From: Polynucleobacter sp. AP-Latsch-80-C2 | GTDB lineage: Bacteria; Pseudomonadota; Gammaproteobacteria; Burkholderiales; Burkholderiaceae | DNA length: 64,000 nt | Direction: 5' to 3' | NCBI RefSeq assembly: GCF_018882185.1 | Contig: NZ_JACVOY010000005.1 | Coordinates: forward strand, 1 to 64,000 | Part shown: positions 1-9,248 of the stretch, piece by piece | Layout: every line of letters starts with the position of its first letter | Position numbering within the stretch: the stretch's first letter is position 1 | Translations under genes and position numbers: made by a program | Notes under the pieces: model-generated | Databases searched by the model: none | Seen by the model: the letters and a program-made list of their open reading frames with translations, nothing else | Told to the model about the DNA's origin: nothing

Positions 1-118
1 TAAGGAGCTTAGAATGATCCAAGACCGTTTAAACAACCGACCTAGAAAACGATTAGGATTTAAAACCCCCAATGAAGTATTTATGCAGTCCTTAAACCGT
101 GTTGCACTTCGTGTTTGA
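1..118 (+). CDS. IS30-family transposase, C-terminal fragment (5' end outside window)
   Basis: The frame open from base 2 to the TGA at 116-118 encodes 38 residues and has no start inside the window. It contains NNRPRKRLGFKTPNEVF, the conserved C-terminal end of the DDE integrase core in IS30-family transposases, where the catalytic Glu lies just upstream. The protein ends VALRV, a common IS30 ending where the coding region runs into the terminal inverted repeat. Only the tail is visible, so whether the element is intact cannot be judged. Family assignment rests on this motif. Confidence 0.8.
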   Translation, partial: KELRMIQDRLNNRPRKRLGFKTPNEVFMQSLNRVALRV

Positions 119-126
119 ATCTACGT
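1..126 (+). mobile_element. right end of an IS30-type insertion sequence
   Basis: The transposase tail ends at 118. In many IS30 elements the terminal inverted repeat overlaps the last codons, so the right end of the element is probably around 101-126. The matching left repeat lies outside the window, so the exact boundary and any target duplication cannot be fixed here. Confidence 0.5.
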
Positions 127-150
127 TATAAGCTTAGGCGCTTTTATTTC
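124..150. repeat. imperfect copy of the 3' end of the neighbouring TAXI gene
   Basis: Bases 124-150 match bases 322-348 at 22 of 27 positions in the same orientation. The second copy is the last eight codons and stop of the minus-strand TAXI gene. Read on the minus strand, the first copy also ends in Leu-Ser-Leu-stop but has an in-frame stop at the position of a Gln. It sits in the 205-base gap between the IS30 end and the TAXI gene. Nothing else is recognisable in that gap. It may be a decayed fragment left by a duplication or a lost paralogue. Chance similarity is not excluded. Confidence 0.4.
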
Positions 151-323
151 AAATTGCCTAAACTAAAAGCTCGACGTTATATAGACTCTTCGGATCCATT
201 CCCTCGGACTATTCGTTCAAAGTCAAATTCCGAGCTAGACTTCCTTGCCTTTATATATAGTCTGCTTACTTAGCGCATTACGAATAAATTCAATATTGTT
301 TCTGAGGGTATAGCAGTCTGCCG

Positions 324-1613
324 TTACAAGCTTAGCTGCTTTTGATTCCACCACCCTGCGTCCATCTCGTTCAGAACTTCAATGTACTCATAACGCTTAT
401 TGGGGTCAAAATTTTCAATCGTTGCTTGCTCAAATTTTTCTAGCTCTTTGTAGATCGAGTTAATTTGTTTGCGAGCCAGGTTCACTCGATAGTTTGGAAT
501 CGATTTAATAATGGGATAAGCAAAGGCTGCAAAGGGTACTAACAAAATAAACATCCGCTCAATAAACTCAGCCAACCAAAATGGCAAATACTTCATCAGG
601 GCCGGGGTACCCTTTTGATAGAAATAACGTGCCTCATCGCTCAGTGGCACCTCATTATTTCGATAGGACGGAAATTCTCCAGCCTTAGAAAAATAACTCT
701 TCACCCCATTAATCTCTTTTGCAGCCTCCAGAAACAATAGCTGAATCGCGGGATGCAAACGATCATCGATCAATAGGTTGGTTGTCGTCGAAATCAGATC
801 GATTGGTTGCGCAGGAATATTGTTTGCTAAATTAAAACCACCCATCGGGACGGTTAATTCTTCAAAATAGGTCATGAGACGGGAATAAGCATCCGCCCTT
901 TTGAAATTTGCTAAACGAATATCAGGGTTGAGAATGAGGCTCTGGACACTAGGAGAGTCAAAACCATCGACCAAAATCAATGCATCTAAATCACCCTTTT
1001 CTAGAGCATGCACTCCATCAATATTATTCATGGAAATCAGATTGGGTCCATTAGAAGATAGCCCATTGAGTTTCAAGATATTGATTGCTTGTAGATGTGT
1101 GCCGCTACCGATTGGGCCTATACCCATTCTCAATTTAATGATGTCACGATCCAGTATTTTTTTGCTTTCATCAAAAGCGTTACTGCGATAGAAAATCCAC
1201 ACTGGCTCATAGTCCACGCTACCGAGAGATTGAACCCCAGTCACATCTTCATTAGACATTGTTCCACCCTGCACAAATGCCGCTTGAATCGGATCTTTAC
1301 GGTCAATGAGGTGCTGTAGATTCTCCTGAGATCCATGGGTCTCTACCAACTCAAGATGAATGCCCTTAGTCTTAAAGTAGGCTTGATATTTTTCGCCTAG
1401 CACGCGATAGGATCCACCAGTGCCAGTGGCCATTAACACTTTTGTTGGGGGCGCTGGCTTAGCAAACCAGATCAGGACAAGTAAACCTACAAGTAGCAAC
1501 GCCACCAATGGCCAGATTTCTCTGAGGAGACTAAACCAACCACCAACTTCGTCAGCCACTGTTTGATAGAGCGCTGATAAGTGCTCAGTAACATCCTCTT
1601 TAAAACCGCTCAT
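324..1613 (-). CDS. TAXI-family TRAP transporter solute-binding protein, membrane anchored
   Basis: This 429-residue protein has one hydrophobic segment near residues 31-52 and another near 345-372, with a TAXI-type solute-binding domain between them (motifs MATGTGGSYRVLG near residue 60 and GIGPIGSGTH near 165). TAXI receptors normally deliver dicarboxylates or related solutes to TRAP permeases in the inner membrane. The membrane-anchored form with a C-terminal membrane segment is a known variant. No dctQ/dctM-like permease is nearby, so the partner is unknown. The ATG at 1613 has a GGAGA ribosome-binding site. The gene follows nadB by 38 bases on the same strand and may be co-transcribed with it. 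Confidence 0.8.
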   Translation of the reverse strand: MSGFKEDVTEHLSALYQTVADEVGGWFSLLREIWPLVALLLVGLLVLIWFAKPAPPTKVLMATGTGGSYRVLGEKYQAYFKTKGIHLELVETHGSQENLQHLIDRKDPIQAAFVQGGTMSNEDVTGVQSLGSVDYEPVWIFYRSNAFDESKKILDRDIIKLRMGIGPIGSGTHLQAINILKLNGLSSNGPNLISMNNIDGVHALEKGDLDALILVDGFDSPSVQSLILNPDIRLANFKRADAYSRLMTYFEELTVPMGGFNLANNIPAQPIDLISTTTNLLIDDRLHPAIQLLFLEAAKEINGVKSYFSKAGEFPSYRNNEVPLSDEARYFYQKGTPALMKYLPFWLAEFIERMFILLVPFAAFAYPIIKSIPNYRVNLARKQINSIYKELEKFEQATIENFDPNKRYEYIEVLNEMDAGWWNQKQLSL

Positions 1614-1651
1614 GAGATTCTCCGCAGCATTTAAGGCGATCTATAAATAGT

Positions 1652-3313
1652 TTATGTCTCTGAACCTTCTGAATTACCTTCAGCCTGCGGTGTCAGAATG
1701 GTTGGATAAGAAACGGCCCAGGTTCCAGGGTAGTCACGACTGTAATGCAGCCCCCTACTCTCGCGGCGCATTAAGGCCGAGCGAACGATGAGTTCTGCGC
1801 ACTCTAATAAGTTACGCAACTCAATCAAATCGCGCGTGACTTTAAAGTTCGCGTAATACTCTTGGACTTCGTATCGCAATAGCTTAATACGATGCAGAGC
1901 CCGCTCTAGACGTCGATTCGTTCTCACAATACCAACGTAATTCCACATCAGCGAACGTAATTCATCCCAGTTATGGGCAATAACCACTTGCTCATCTGCA
2001 TCCTCCACTTGACTCTCATCCCATAAGGGAAGATTTGGCAGAACTGGTGTTTTAAGTTCGGAGATATCTTGTGCCGCCGCCTTACCAATCACCACGCACT
2101 CTAACAAGGAGTTGCTTGCCAAACGATTAGCACCATGCAATCCTGTATAGGTTGCTTCGCCTACTGCATACAGTCCCGGCAAGTCAGTGCGACCTTTAAG
2201 GTCAGTCACTACACCACCACAGGTGTAGTGCGCAGCAGGCACTACTGGAATTGGTTCTTTGGTAATGTCCAGACCTAGAGTTAAGCAGCGGGCATAAATC
2301 ATGGGGAAGTGCTCTTTGATAAAAGCTTCGCCTAAATGGGTTGCATCTAGATGCACATAATCCAAACCGTGCTTCTTCATCTCAAAGTCGATGGCTCTAG
2401 CTACGATATCGCGTGGAGCAAGCTCGTTACGATCATCATGCTCAGACATAAAGCGCGTGCCATCTGGTAGCTTTAATAAACCACCTTCACCGCGCATGGC
2501 TTCGGTAATCAGGAAGGTACGGTCACTCGGGTGATACAGGCAGGTTGGATGAAATTGAATAAATTCCATATTGCCCACACGACAACCTGCACGCCAAGCC
2601 ATCGCAATACCATCGCCTGTTGCGGTATCGGGGTTGCTGGTGTAGCGATAAACCTTACCCACTCCACCCGTTGCCAATACAACCGACTTAGCGGCAATCG
2701 TTTCTACACGGTTATTTTTAATATCCAGTGCATAAACCCCATAACAACGATTTGGTTTTGTTCTTTGGGTCTTAACATCCAAATGCCGATTGGTAATGAG
2801 ATCTAGCGCAATCCAATGCTCTAGTAATTGAATATTCTTGTGGGCACGTGCTTTATCTAAAAGCACTTCATGAATCGCTTTGCCAGTAGCATCAGCAGCG
2901 TGAGCAATACGACGATGACTATGACCACCCTCTCGAGTGAGATGCAAGCCCATTGGACCAGATTCATCAGTGGTAAAAGGAACGCCCTGATCTACCAACC
3001 ATCGAATGGCTTCTGCACTTTCTTCAGCAATGTAACGGGCGGTTGACTCAACGACTAGTCCAGCTCCAGCATCTAAGGTATCAGCCACATGAGAATCAAT
3101 GCTGTCATGCTCCTTATCCACCACTCCAACAATGCCGCCCTGCGCCCAGGCAGTTGCCGCTTCGCCCAAACCCCGTTTGGCCATCACAATGACGGGTTGA
3201 GTCTCTGCCATATGCAACGCAACAGTTAAACCTGCTAGACCAGCGCCAATAATGAGGACCGGCAGATCTGCTTTTGCGTCTGGTGAGCTGGGTGAGGGTT
3301 TTGAACTAGCCAT
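1652..3313 (-). CDS. nadB: L-aspartate oxidase
   Basis: This 553-residue flavoprotein oxidises L-aspartate to iminoaspartate, the first step of de novo NAD synthesis. The N-terminal FAD-binding fold carries IGAGLAG near residues 22-28. The succinate-dehydrogenase/fumarate-reductase-like motifs follow: [15 protein letters not shown] near residue 255, RGEGG near 275 and [14 protein letters not shown] near 400. A helical C-terminal domain completes it. Length is normal for NadB (about 530-550). The N-terminal 15 residues are low complexity and variable. nadA and nadC are not in the window. Transcription appears separate from the downstream toxin-antitoxin pair's promoter. Confidence 0.95.
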   Translation of the reverse strand: MASSKPSPSSPDAKADLPVLIIGAGLAGLTVALHMAETQPVIVMAKRGLGEAATAWAQGGIVGVVDKEHDSIDSHVADTLDAGAGLVVESTARYIAEESAEAIRWLVDQGVPFTTDESGPMGLHLTREGGHSHRRIAHAADATGKAIHEVLLDKARAHKNIQLLEHWIALDLITNRHLDVKTQRTKPNRCYGVYALDIKNNRVETIAAKSVVLATGGVGKVYRYTSNPDTATGDGIAMAWRAGCRVGNMEFIQFHPTCLYHPSDRTFLITEAMRGEGGLLKLPDGTRFMSEHDDRNELAPRDIVARAIDFEMKKHGLDYVHLDATHLGEAFIKEHFPMIYARCLTLGLDITKEPIPVVPAAHYTCGGVVTDLKGRTDLPGLYAVGEATYTGLHGANRLASNSLLECVVIGKAAAQDISELKTPVLPNLPLWDESQVEDADEQVVIAHNWDELRSLMWNYVGIVRTNRRLERALHRIKLLRYEVQEYYANFKVTRDLIELRNLLECAELIVRSALMRRESRGLHYSRDYPGTWAVSYPTILTPQAEGNSEGSET

Positions 3314-3356
3314 AGAGAGATCATTCTAAAGGGCAAATCATAAAAACGTCGGTTAG

Positions 3357-3635
3357 CTAGACCTTAAGATCTCGATAAAAGTTTTCATGGGGTCCTATGG
3401 CCTCTAGATAAATCAACCTTAACCCTTCGCTAACCGTATAACCAAGCAAATAAAGCTGAGTTTTGCTTTTAAATTTATAAACCCTCAAATCAGATAGGTC
3501 GCCCCTCTTCCTTTCCCCAAGGGAGGGTTTTTTGGAGACTTGGACTACAGCTTCATCAACATCTCTAGCAGTATTGTCATTTAATTTCTTGTATTGTCTT
3601 GCAAAGCGCCGCATTTGAATAATTGCATGCGCCAT
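3357..3635 (-). CDS. ParE/RelE-superfamily toxin
   Basis: This 92-residue basic protein resembles the ParE branch of the RelE/ParE toxin fold: an N-terminal helix RRFARQYKKL, and a central strand pair LRVYKFKSKTQLYLLGY followed by LRLIYLEAIGPHENFYRDL. The conserved tail GPHENFYRDL is typical of this group. Family members act on gyrase or on ribosome-bound mRNA, and the target here cannot be told. The start ATG overlaps the antitoxin stop by one base (TAATG), so the two are translationally coupled. Assignment as a toxin is from fold-level similarity plus the pairing. Confidence 0.8.
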   Translation of the reverse strand: MAHAIIQMRRFARQYKKLNDNTARDVDEAVVQVSKKPSLGERKRGDLSDLRVYKFKSKTQLYLLGYTVSEGLRLIYLEAIGPHENFYRDLKV

Positions 3636-3862
3636 TAGGCCTTCCTAGAGCGGGGAATAAAGGGTGTACCTTGATCCCTTGGTTCAGCCATGGAAGCCAA
3701 AGAATCTATGATGAAGGAGACAGGGAGATCAGGATTATCTATTGCGGCACGCCCTACCGTAGCCCAGAACTCTATTTGGCCAGCAATAGTGCGATGTTCG
3801 GCCTTAGCTTCTAATTTAGCTAACTCATACAAATCATCATCGATTCTGACTGGCATGCCCAT
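3635..3862 (-). CDS. ParD-like antitoxin
   Basis: This 75-residue protein has an N-terminal ribbon-helix-helix-like start (MPVRIDDDLYELAKLEAKAEHRT), which would bind the operator, followed by IAGQIEFWATVGRAAIDNPDLP, typical of the ParD_like antitoxin family. The C-terminal part is the likely toxin-neutralising tail. A GGGAG ribosome-binding site precedes the ATG. It is the first gene of the pair, and a perfect inverted repeat lies in its promoter, which fits autorepression. Confidence 0.8.
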   Translation of the reverse strand: MGMPVRIDDDLYELAKLEAKAEHRTIAGQIEFWATVGRAAIDNPDLPVSFIIDSLASMAEPRDQGTPFIPRSRKA

Positions 3863-3882
3863 GGTGGTCTCCCGAATGCTTT

Positions 3883-3911
3883 ATTTTACTACAAAAGTAG
3901 TAATAAATGAA
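3883..3911 (-). promoter_or_regulatory. promoter and palindromic operator of the ParD/ParE-like pair
   Basis: On the minus strand a -10-like TAAAAT (3883-3888) is preceded after 17 bases by a weak -35 TTCATT (3906-3911). A perfect 7-base inverted repeat, TTACTAC-AAAA-GTAGTAA (3886-3903), lies between and over these boxes, where a bound ParD-type antitoxin would block RNA polymerase. The repeat is seen directly; its use as operator is inferred from the family. Confidence 0.6.
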
Positions 3912-3922
3912 ATGTGGTTATT

Positions 3923-3959
3923 AAAACAAAAGAGCCGCATCAAGCAGCTCTTTTGTTTT
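3923..3959 (-). terminator. intrinsic terminator downstream of fdsA
   Basis: A perfect 13-base-pair stem pairs 3923-3935 with 3947-3959 around an 11-base loop. The arms are AAAACAAAAGAGC and its complement, so both strands carry U-rich tails. It lies just past the fdsA stop and upstream of the toxin-antitoxin promoter, insulating the two units. Confidence 0.85.
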
Positions 3960-3976
3960 CCAATCAATGTAGATTT

Positions 3977-6868
3977 CTATTGAGAGACAACAGTCTGTCG
4001 CTTAGGGTCATTTGTTCCATACCCCATCACTGGTGCTGCTTGCCCTCCCTTGGTGAGTTTCACCGCACAGTACTTAAACTCGGGAATCTTGCCAAATGGA
4101 TCTAGGGCCGCATTGGTAATGAGGTTGGCTGCTGCCTCATAGTAAGCAAATGGAATGAAGACCACACCTCTTGGTGTGCCGTCATCTCTACGTACATGAA
4201 TGCCGACTTCGCCGCGACGAGATTGGACTGTAATGACATCACCAGCAACAATTCCGAGCTGTGTCATATCTTCACCATGCATGGAAACGGTAGCCATAGG
4301 CTCAATCGCATCCAAGATCGTTGCCCTTCTGGTCATACTGCCGGTATGCCAATGCTCTAACTGGCGTCCCGTAATTAAGACAAATGGATAATCAGCATCG
4401 GGTCGTTCATTAGCCGGAATGATATCGGCAGGTACTAGTTTGACTTTGCCATCAATAGTAGCGAAGTGATCATCAAACACGATTGGACGACCTGGGTCTT
4501 CTTCAGACAAACAAGGATAGGTAACGCTAGATTCTTTTTCAAGACGTTCCCATGTGATGCCCTTGATCGCAGCATGCATCGCCAGACGCATTTCGTCATA
4601 GACTTCTGCTACACCATCATCAGGGCCTTGGTAATTCCAATCCAGACCCATGCGTTTTGCAATCTGCTGAATAATCCACAGATCAGGCTTGGCATCCCCA
4701 GGAGGGTTAATCGCCTTCTTACCCATCTGCACCATGCGGTCGGTATTGCTCGCAGTGCCCACCTTTTCAGGCCAAGCACTTGCTGGCAAAACCACGTCAG
4801 CTAAGAGCGCCGTTTCAGTCATGAAGATATCTTGAACAACCAAGTGCTCCAATGAAGCGAGCGCATGACGAGCGTGATTTAAATCGGGATCGCTCATCGC
4901 CGGGTTCTCACCTTCTACATACATACCGCGAATCTTATCGGGATCGCTATCAGGAGCAGTGATCTTGTGCATGATCTCCACCACGGTATAGCCCGGCTTT
5001 TTATCAAGCTTGGTATGCCAAAAATCCTCAAACCAGGCATGTGCCGCATCATGGTCTACACGTTGGTAATTTGGGAACATCATCGGAATCAAACCAGCAT
5101 CACTGGCGCCCTGAACGTTATTTTGTCCGCGCAATGGATGCAGTCCAGATCCAGGCTTACCAATTTGACCGGTAATACTGACTAAGGCAATTAAGCAACG
5201 CGCGTTATCCGTGCCATGCACGTGCTGACTGACGCCCATACCCCACAGAATCATCGCTGACTTGGTAGTAGCAAACTCTCGAGCAACTTCGCGCAAGGTT
5301 TCTGCCGGAATGCCGCAGATCGGTGCCATCGCTTCAGGGCTGTAGCCCTTGATATTTTCTTTGAGAGCCTCAAAGTTATTGGCACGCTCTTTAATGAAGT
5401 TTTGATCCGCCAAACCTTCTTCAATGATCGTATAGATCATGGCATTGAGCATCGCCACGTCAGTATCAGGCTTAAATTGCATTGTGCGCCAAGCATGCTT
5501 ACTAATATCAGTCATGCGTGGATCACAAAGGACGATCTTGGCACCACGTTTGGCAGCATTTTTAAACCAAGTTGCAGCAACAGGATGGTTCGCTGTTGGA
5601 TTAGATCCAATCAACATAATCATGCTCGAGTGCTCTACATCATTTACTTGATTACTTACCGCTCCAGAACCTACGCCCTCTAGCAATGCGGCTACAGAGG
5701 ATGCATGACAAAGACGCGTGCAATGGTCGACGTTGTTATTGCCAAAGCCCGTGCGTACTAATTTTTGAAATAGATAAGCTTCTTCATTGCTGCCTTTAGC
5801 CGAACCAAAGCCAGCCAATACTTTTAAACCATGTTTATCTTTAAGCGCTTTGAGTTTTCCACCAGCAAGCTCTAGTGCCTCTTCCCAAGTTGCCTCACGG
5901 AATATATTGGACCAATCTTGAGGATTCTGGGTTGCCGTCTCATCCTTCGGAACACCCGGTTTACGAATGAGCGGTTTAGTTAGGCGCTGTGGGCTATGAA
6001 TATAGTCCATACCAAAGCGACCTTTGACGCATAAACGATTGTGATTGGCAGGACCATCACGACCATCAACGCTCACAATCTTGTCATCTTTAACGTTATA
6101 GGTAATCTGGCAACCTACTCCGCAGAATGGGCATACAGAATCGACTTTACGATCCACTGTTTGCGAACCAATTAACCCCTTAGGCATTAAAGCGCCGGTT
6201 GGGCAGGCTTGCACACACTCGCCACAAGCAACGCAGGTGCTATCACCCATGGGATCATTGAGATCAAAAACGATTTCGCTATGACCACCACGCATGGCGT
6301 AACCGATCACATCGTTGACCTGCTCTTCACGACAGGCTCTAACGCAACGATTGCATTGAATGCAAGCATCTAAATTGACAGCCATTGCCGGATGAGAAAT
6401 ATCTGCACTGACTTTGTCACGACGTAAGGCCTTCAACTCTGGACGCACAGTCACATCCAGGCGTGCCGCCCAAGTACTTAATTCGCCATGTTGATTTTTT
6501 TGTTCTTGCTCTTTGCTATCGCCAACCCACTTAAAGCCTTCATCTGGCATATCCGAGAGCAACATCTCTAAAACGAGTTTTTGGCTCTTTAGAGCACGCT
6601 CGCTATTGGCTTTGACTTCCATGCCGGGAGTTGCGCTTCGGCAGCAACTCGGGGCTAAAGTGCGCTCGCCATTGATTTCGACTACGCAAGCACGGCAATT
6701 ACCATCAGGGCGATAGCCATCTTTAAAACAGAGATGGGGAATATCGATCCCATGGCGTTTAGCTGCCTTGAGAATAGTCTCGCCTTCGTAGGAAACGATG
6801 GTTTGGCCATCTAATTTGAACTCGACTGTTTGTAGTTCAAGCTCTTTGGAATTGGTTGGTGCGTTCAT
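3977..6868 (-). CDS. fdsA: NAD-dependent formate dehydrogenase, molybdenum-containing alpha subunit
   Basis: This 963-residue cytoplasmic subunit oxidises formate to CO2. Domains in order: an N-terminal 2Fe-2S domain (Cys near 47, 58, 61 and 75), a His-Cys and two 4Fe-4S ferredoxin regions (CIQCNRCVRAC near 168; CVACGECVQACP near 212), a 4Fe-4S/bis-MGD module (CPFCGVGC near 246) and the molybdopterin domains to the end. The Mo-ligand position reads LCHASS near residue 390, so Cys and not selenocysteine. Length and layout match FdsA of Cupriavidus and Rhodobacter. It lies 23 bases after the fused small-subunit gene. No fdsC/fdhD (sulfurtransferase) or fdsD is adjacent, so these must lie elsewhere. 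Confidence 0.93.
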   Translation of the reverse strand: MNAPTNSKELELQTVEFKLDGQTIVSYEGETILKAAKRHGIDIPHLCFKDGYRPDGNCRACVVEINGERTLAPSCCRSATPGMEVKANSERALKSQKLVLEMLLSDMPDEGFKWVGDSKEQEQKNQHGELSTWAARLDVTVRPELKALRRDKVSADISHPAMAVNLDACIQCNRCVRACREEQVNDVIGYAMRGGHSEIVFDLNDPMGDSTCVACGECVQACPTGALMPKGLIGSQTVDRKVDSVCPFCGVGCQITYNVKDDKIVSVDGRDGPANHNRLCVKGRFGMDYIHSPQRLTKPLIRKPGVPKDETATQNPQDWSNIFREATWEEALELAGGKLKALKDKHGLKVLAGFGSAKGSNEEAYLFQKLVRTGFGNNNVDHCTRLCHASSVAALLEGVGSGAVSNQVNDVEHSSMIMLIGSNPTANHPVAATWFKNAAKRGAKIVLCDPRMTDISKHAWRTMQFKPDTDVAMLNAMIYTIIEEGLADQNFIKERANNFEALKENIKGYSPEAMAPICGIPAETLREVAREFATTKSAMILWGMGVSQHVHGTDNARCLIALVSITGQIGKPGSGLHPLRGQNNVQGASDAGLIPMMFPNYQRVDHDAAHAWFEDFWHTKLDKKPGYTVVEIMHKITAPDSDPDKIRGMYVEGENPAMSDPDLNHARHALASLEHLVVQDIFMTETALLADVVLPASAWPEKVGTASNTDRMVQMGKKAINPPGDAKPDLWIIQQIAKRMGLDWNYQGPDDGVAEVYDEMRLAMHAAIKGITWERLEKESSVTYPCLSEEDPGRPIVFDDHFATIDGKVKLVPADIIPANERPDADYPFVLITGRQLEHWHTGSMTRRATILDAIEPMATVSMHGEDMTQLGIVAGDVITVQSRRGEVGIHVRRDDGTPRGVVFIPFAYYEAAANLITNAALDPFGKIPEFKYCAVKLTKGGQAAPVMGYGTNDPKRQTVVSQ

Positions 6869-6891
6869 GTTCTTTTTGTCTTTCCCTAGTT

Positions 6892-8694
6892 TTAGGCAAC
6901 TTCTTGCGGGAAATATTTATGAATACAGCGAATCGGATTCGGTGCAGCTTGTCCTAAGCCACAAATAGAAGCATCGACCATCACAGTGGCTAAATCTTCT
7001 AAAGTAGATTGATCCCAAGACTTAGCTTGCATGAGCTTGGCAGCTTTTCCAGTACCCACGCGGCATGGGGTGCATTGGCCACAACTCTCATGCTCAAAGA
7101 AGTGCATCACATTGAGGGCAACATCACGTGCCTTATCTTGATTACTAAAGACCACCACCGCTGCAGAACCAATAAAGCATCCATAAGGCTGCAAAGTATC
7201 AAAGTCGAGCGGAATGTCATTCATCGTTGCAGGCAAGATACCGCCAGATGCACCACCTGGTAAGTAACCATAAAACTGATGGCCCGCTTGCATGCCGCCA
7301 CAATATTCATCGATCAACTCTTGAATCGTGATTCCTGCTGGAGCCAGCTTTACGCCGGGCTTATTCACGCGCCCACTGACACTAAAGCTTCGCAAGCCTT
7401 TGCGATCATGGCGACCAAAAGAGCTAAACCATTCTGGTCCACGTTGCACGATATCGCGCACCCAATACAGGGTTTCGAAATTGTGCTCAAGCGTTGGTCT
7501 ACCAAACAAACCGACTTGCGCAATGTACGGAGGACGCATACGGGGCTCACCACGCTTGCCTTCGATACTTTCGATCATGGCAGATTCTTCACCACAGATG
7601 TAAGCACCTGCTCCACGACGCAATTCAATCGTTGGCAATGGGAATGGTGGATTCGCCTTTAGCTTCGCCAATTCTGTCTCAAGCAATTCACGGCAGCCAT
7701 GGTATTCATCGCGTAAGTAGATATAGCAAGCATCAATGCCTACGACTTTGGCAGCAATGAGTAAGCCCTCTAAGAAACGATGGGGATCACGCTCTAAATA
7801 AGTACGGTCTTTAAAAGTACCCGGCTCACCCTCGTCAATGTTTACTGCCATCAACTTCGGAGCTACTTGATCTTTCACAATGCGCCACTTACGACCAGCA
7901 GGGAAACCTGCGCCGCCAAGACCGCGCAAGCCAGAATTTTCCATGGCCTTGATAATGCTCTCGGCATCTTTCTTGCCACTAGAAATTTCTTTAGCTAAGG
8001 CATAACCACCTTGTGCGCAATACGATTCATAGCCAACATAAGCAGGCGAAACCACTTGATCATCTCCCTGCGGAGAAACGCCCTTCTCAGCTAATGTTCC
8101 TGGCTCAAAATCCGCATCATCAACAGCCAATGGTTGCGTTGTTAGATTGTTTTGTACTGCGGCTGCAACTTTCTCAGCAGTAGCAAATAGAACTGGGTAT
8201 TGATGAACGACGGCTACTGGAGCTTGCTCACAACGTCCAACACAAGGAGCAGCAACTACTTTAATTTTATCGTTGCCCAAAATTGCTGGCAATTTGGCTA
8301 AGAGATTTTTTGCTCCTGCTAATTCGCACGAAACTCCATCACACACACGAACAGTAATATCAGCAACAGTATCATTGCCACGCACTACTTCAAAGTGGTG
8401 GTAGAAAGTCGCCACTTCATAAACCTCAGCCATTGGCAAATTCATTTCCTTGGCAAGGGCTACTAAATGATGGTCGTGCAAGGCGCGATATGCATCATTT
8501 AGTTTATGTAAGTTTTCAATCAGCAAATCACGACGGTGCGGTGCACTGCCAATGAGACGTCGCACTTCCGCTAAGGAGGCATCATCCGCCTGACGTCCTT
8601 TCAGTTTGCTTTTACGACGAATAGTCTCCCTCAGATCGTCAGCAGTCGCTACCGCAACAGCGTTGACTTCTCCAGAAGGCTTGGGGTGATTCAT
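6892..8694 (-). CDS. formate dehydrogenase FdsG-FdsB fusion (NuoE-NuoF-like diaphorase subunit)
   Basis: This 600-residue protein joins two subunits that are separate in classical FdsGBA enzymes. Residues about 1-195 are NuoE/FdsG-like, with the thioredoxin-fold 2Fe-2S ligands in CDGVSC and APCVGRC. Residues about 215-600 are NuoF/FdsB-like, with the NAD/FMN site (GLRGLGGAGFPAG, DEGEPGTFKDR, GAGAYICGEE) and the 4Fe-4S ligands in ESCGQCTPCR. It passes electrons from FdsA to NAD+. It is the first gene of the two-gene unit. The fusion is seen directly. A link between the domains of about 25 residues is acidic and variable. Confidence 0.92.
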   Translation of the reverse strand: MNHPKPSGEVNAVAVATADDLRETIRRKSKLKGRQADDASLAEVRRLIGSAPHRRDLLIENLHKLNDAYRALHDHHLVALAKEMNLPMAEVYEVATFYHHFEVVRGNDTVADITVRVCDGVSCELAGAKNLLAKLPAILGNDKIKVVAAPCVGRCEQAPVAVVHQYPVLFATAEKVAAAVQNNLTTQPLAVDDADFEPGTLAEKGVSPQGDDQVVSPAYVGYESYCAQGGYALAKEISSGKKDAESIIKAMENSGLRGLGGAGFPAGRKWRIVKDQVAPKLMAVNIDEGEPGTFKDRTYLERDPHRFLEGLLIAAKVVGIDACYIYLRDEYHGCRELLETELAKLKANPPFPLPTIELRRGAGAYICGEESAMIESIEGKRGEPRMRPPYIAQVGLFGRPTLEHNFETLYWVRDIVQRGPEWFSSFGRHDRKGLRSFSVSGRVNKPGVKLAPAGITIQELIDEYCGGMQAGHQFYGYLPGGASGGILPATMNDIPLDFDTLQPYGCFIGSAAVVVFSNQDKARDVALNVMHFFEHESCGQCTPCRVGTGKAAKLMQAKSWDQSTLEDLATVMVDASICGLGQAAPNPIRCIHKYFPQEVA

Positions 8695-8762
8695 AACATG
8701 TAGTCTCTAATTATTTGCCTGCCGCATTACGCACCAAGCTATTTATTCATTGTTCTTATTTA

Positions 8763-8811
8763 ATCAAGAAAAAACATCATCCAAAAGGATGTTTCTAAAG
8801 CCCTTCTTGAT
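8763..8811. other. nested inverted repeats in the gap upstream of the formate dehydrogenase genes
   Basis: ATCAAGAA (8763-8770) pairs with TTCTTGAT (8804-8811), enclosing a smaller CATCC-AAAA-GGATG hairpin (8778-8791). It lies 70-120 bases upstream of the formate dehydrogenase start. It could be an operator or the terminator of an unseen transcript. There is no clear U-run, so no role is assigned. Confidence 0.35.
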
Positions 8812-8893
8812 CAAACAACACCTGATTTTGAGTGATTTCATCCCCTAAGTCCTTGACGGCGCTCAAGGGATTAGACTAAGGGTAAACCCTAGG

Positions 8894-9115
8894 TTAAATC
8901 AGAGAGGGTCTAGGTCGATCGCCTGGCGGGAGGGAATAATCCAGCCTGCGTTCGTACAGACGTGCGCGGTAGCAATCGTTATATCCCGGCGTCCCAATCT
9001 GCCAGCCAATGGAAGTGCAATCCTCTTGGGCTGAAGATTCAATCGAGCTGCAAGCCGAGAGCAGGACAAGAGATAGCGTAGATGCAAAAAGAATGCGCAT
9101 TTTTGTAGATTTCAT
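8894..9115 (-). CDS. small lipoprotein of unknown function
   Basis: This 73-residue protein begins with a lipoprotein signal peptide, positively charged MKSTKMR, a hydrophobic stretch, then a lipobox LLSAC with the acylated Cys near residue 22. The mature part of about 50 residues has the pattern DCTSIGWQIGTPGYNDCY, two Cys flanking a Gly-rich turn, which recurs in small proteobacterial lipoproteins of unknown role. It ends in a basic, Pro-rich tail. It has its own gap on both sides and no evident operon partner. Confidence 0.7.
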   Translation of the reverse strand: MKSTKMRILFASTLSLVLLSACSSIESSAQEDCTSIGWQIGTPGYNDCYRARLYERRLDYSLPPGDRPRPSLI

Positions 9116-9248
9116 GCCTCAAGTCTACTGGATTCTGGGCGCAAAGTTAAGGGAAAGCGTTTACTTGTCATACCTACACAAACTCAGCAACAATAGGACC
9201 CAGTAGCAAATACAGAATAAAAAATTACTTAGTCAGGAGAGCCCCCCC

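Noticed and set aside
7279..7662. 127-residue plus-strand open frame inside the formate dehydrogenase fusion gene
   Set aside because: Antisense shadow with no domain; the minus-strand gene is intact and conserved here.
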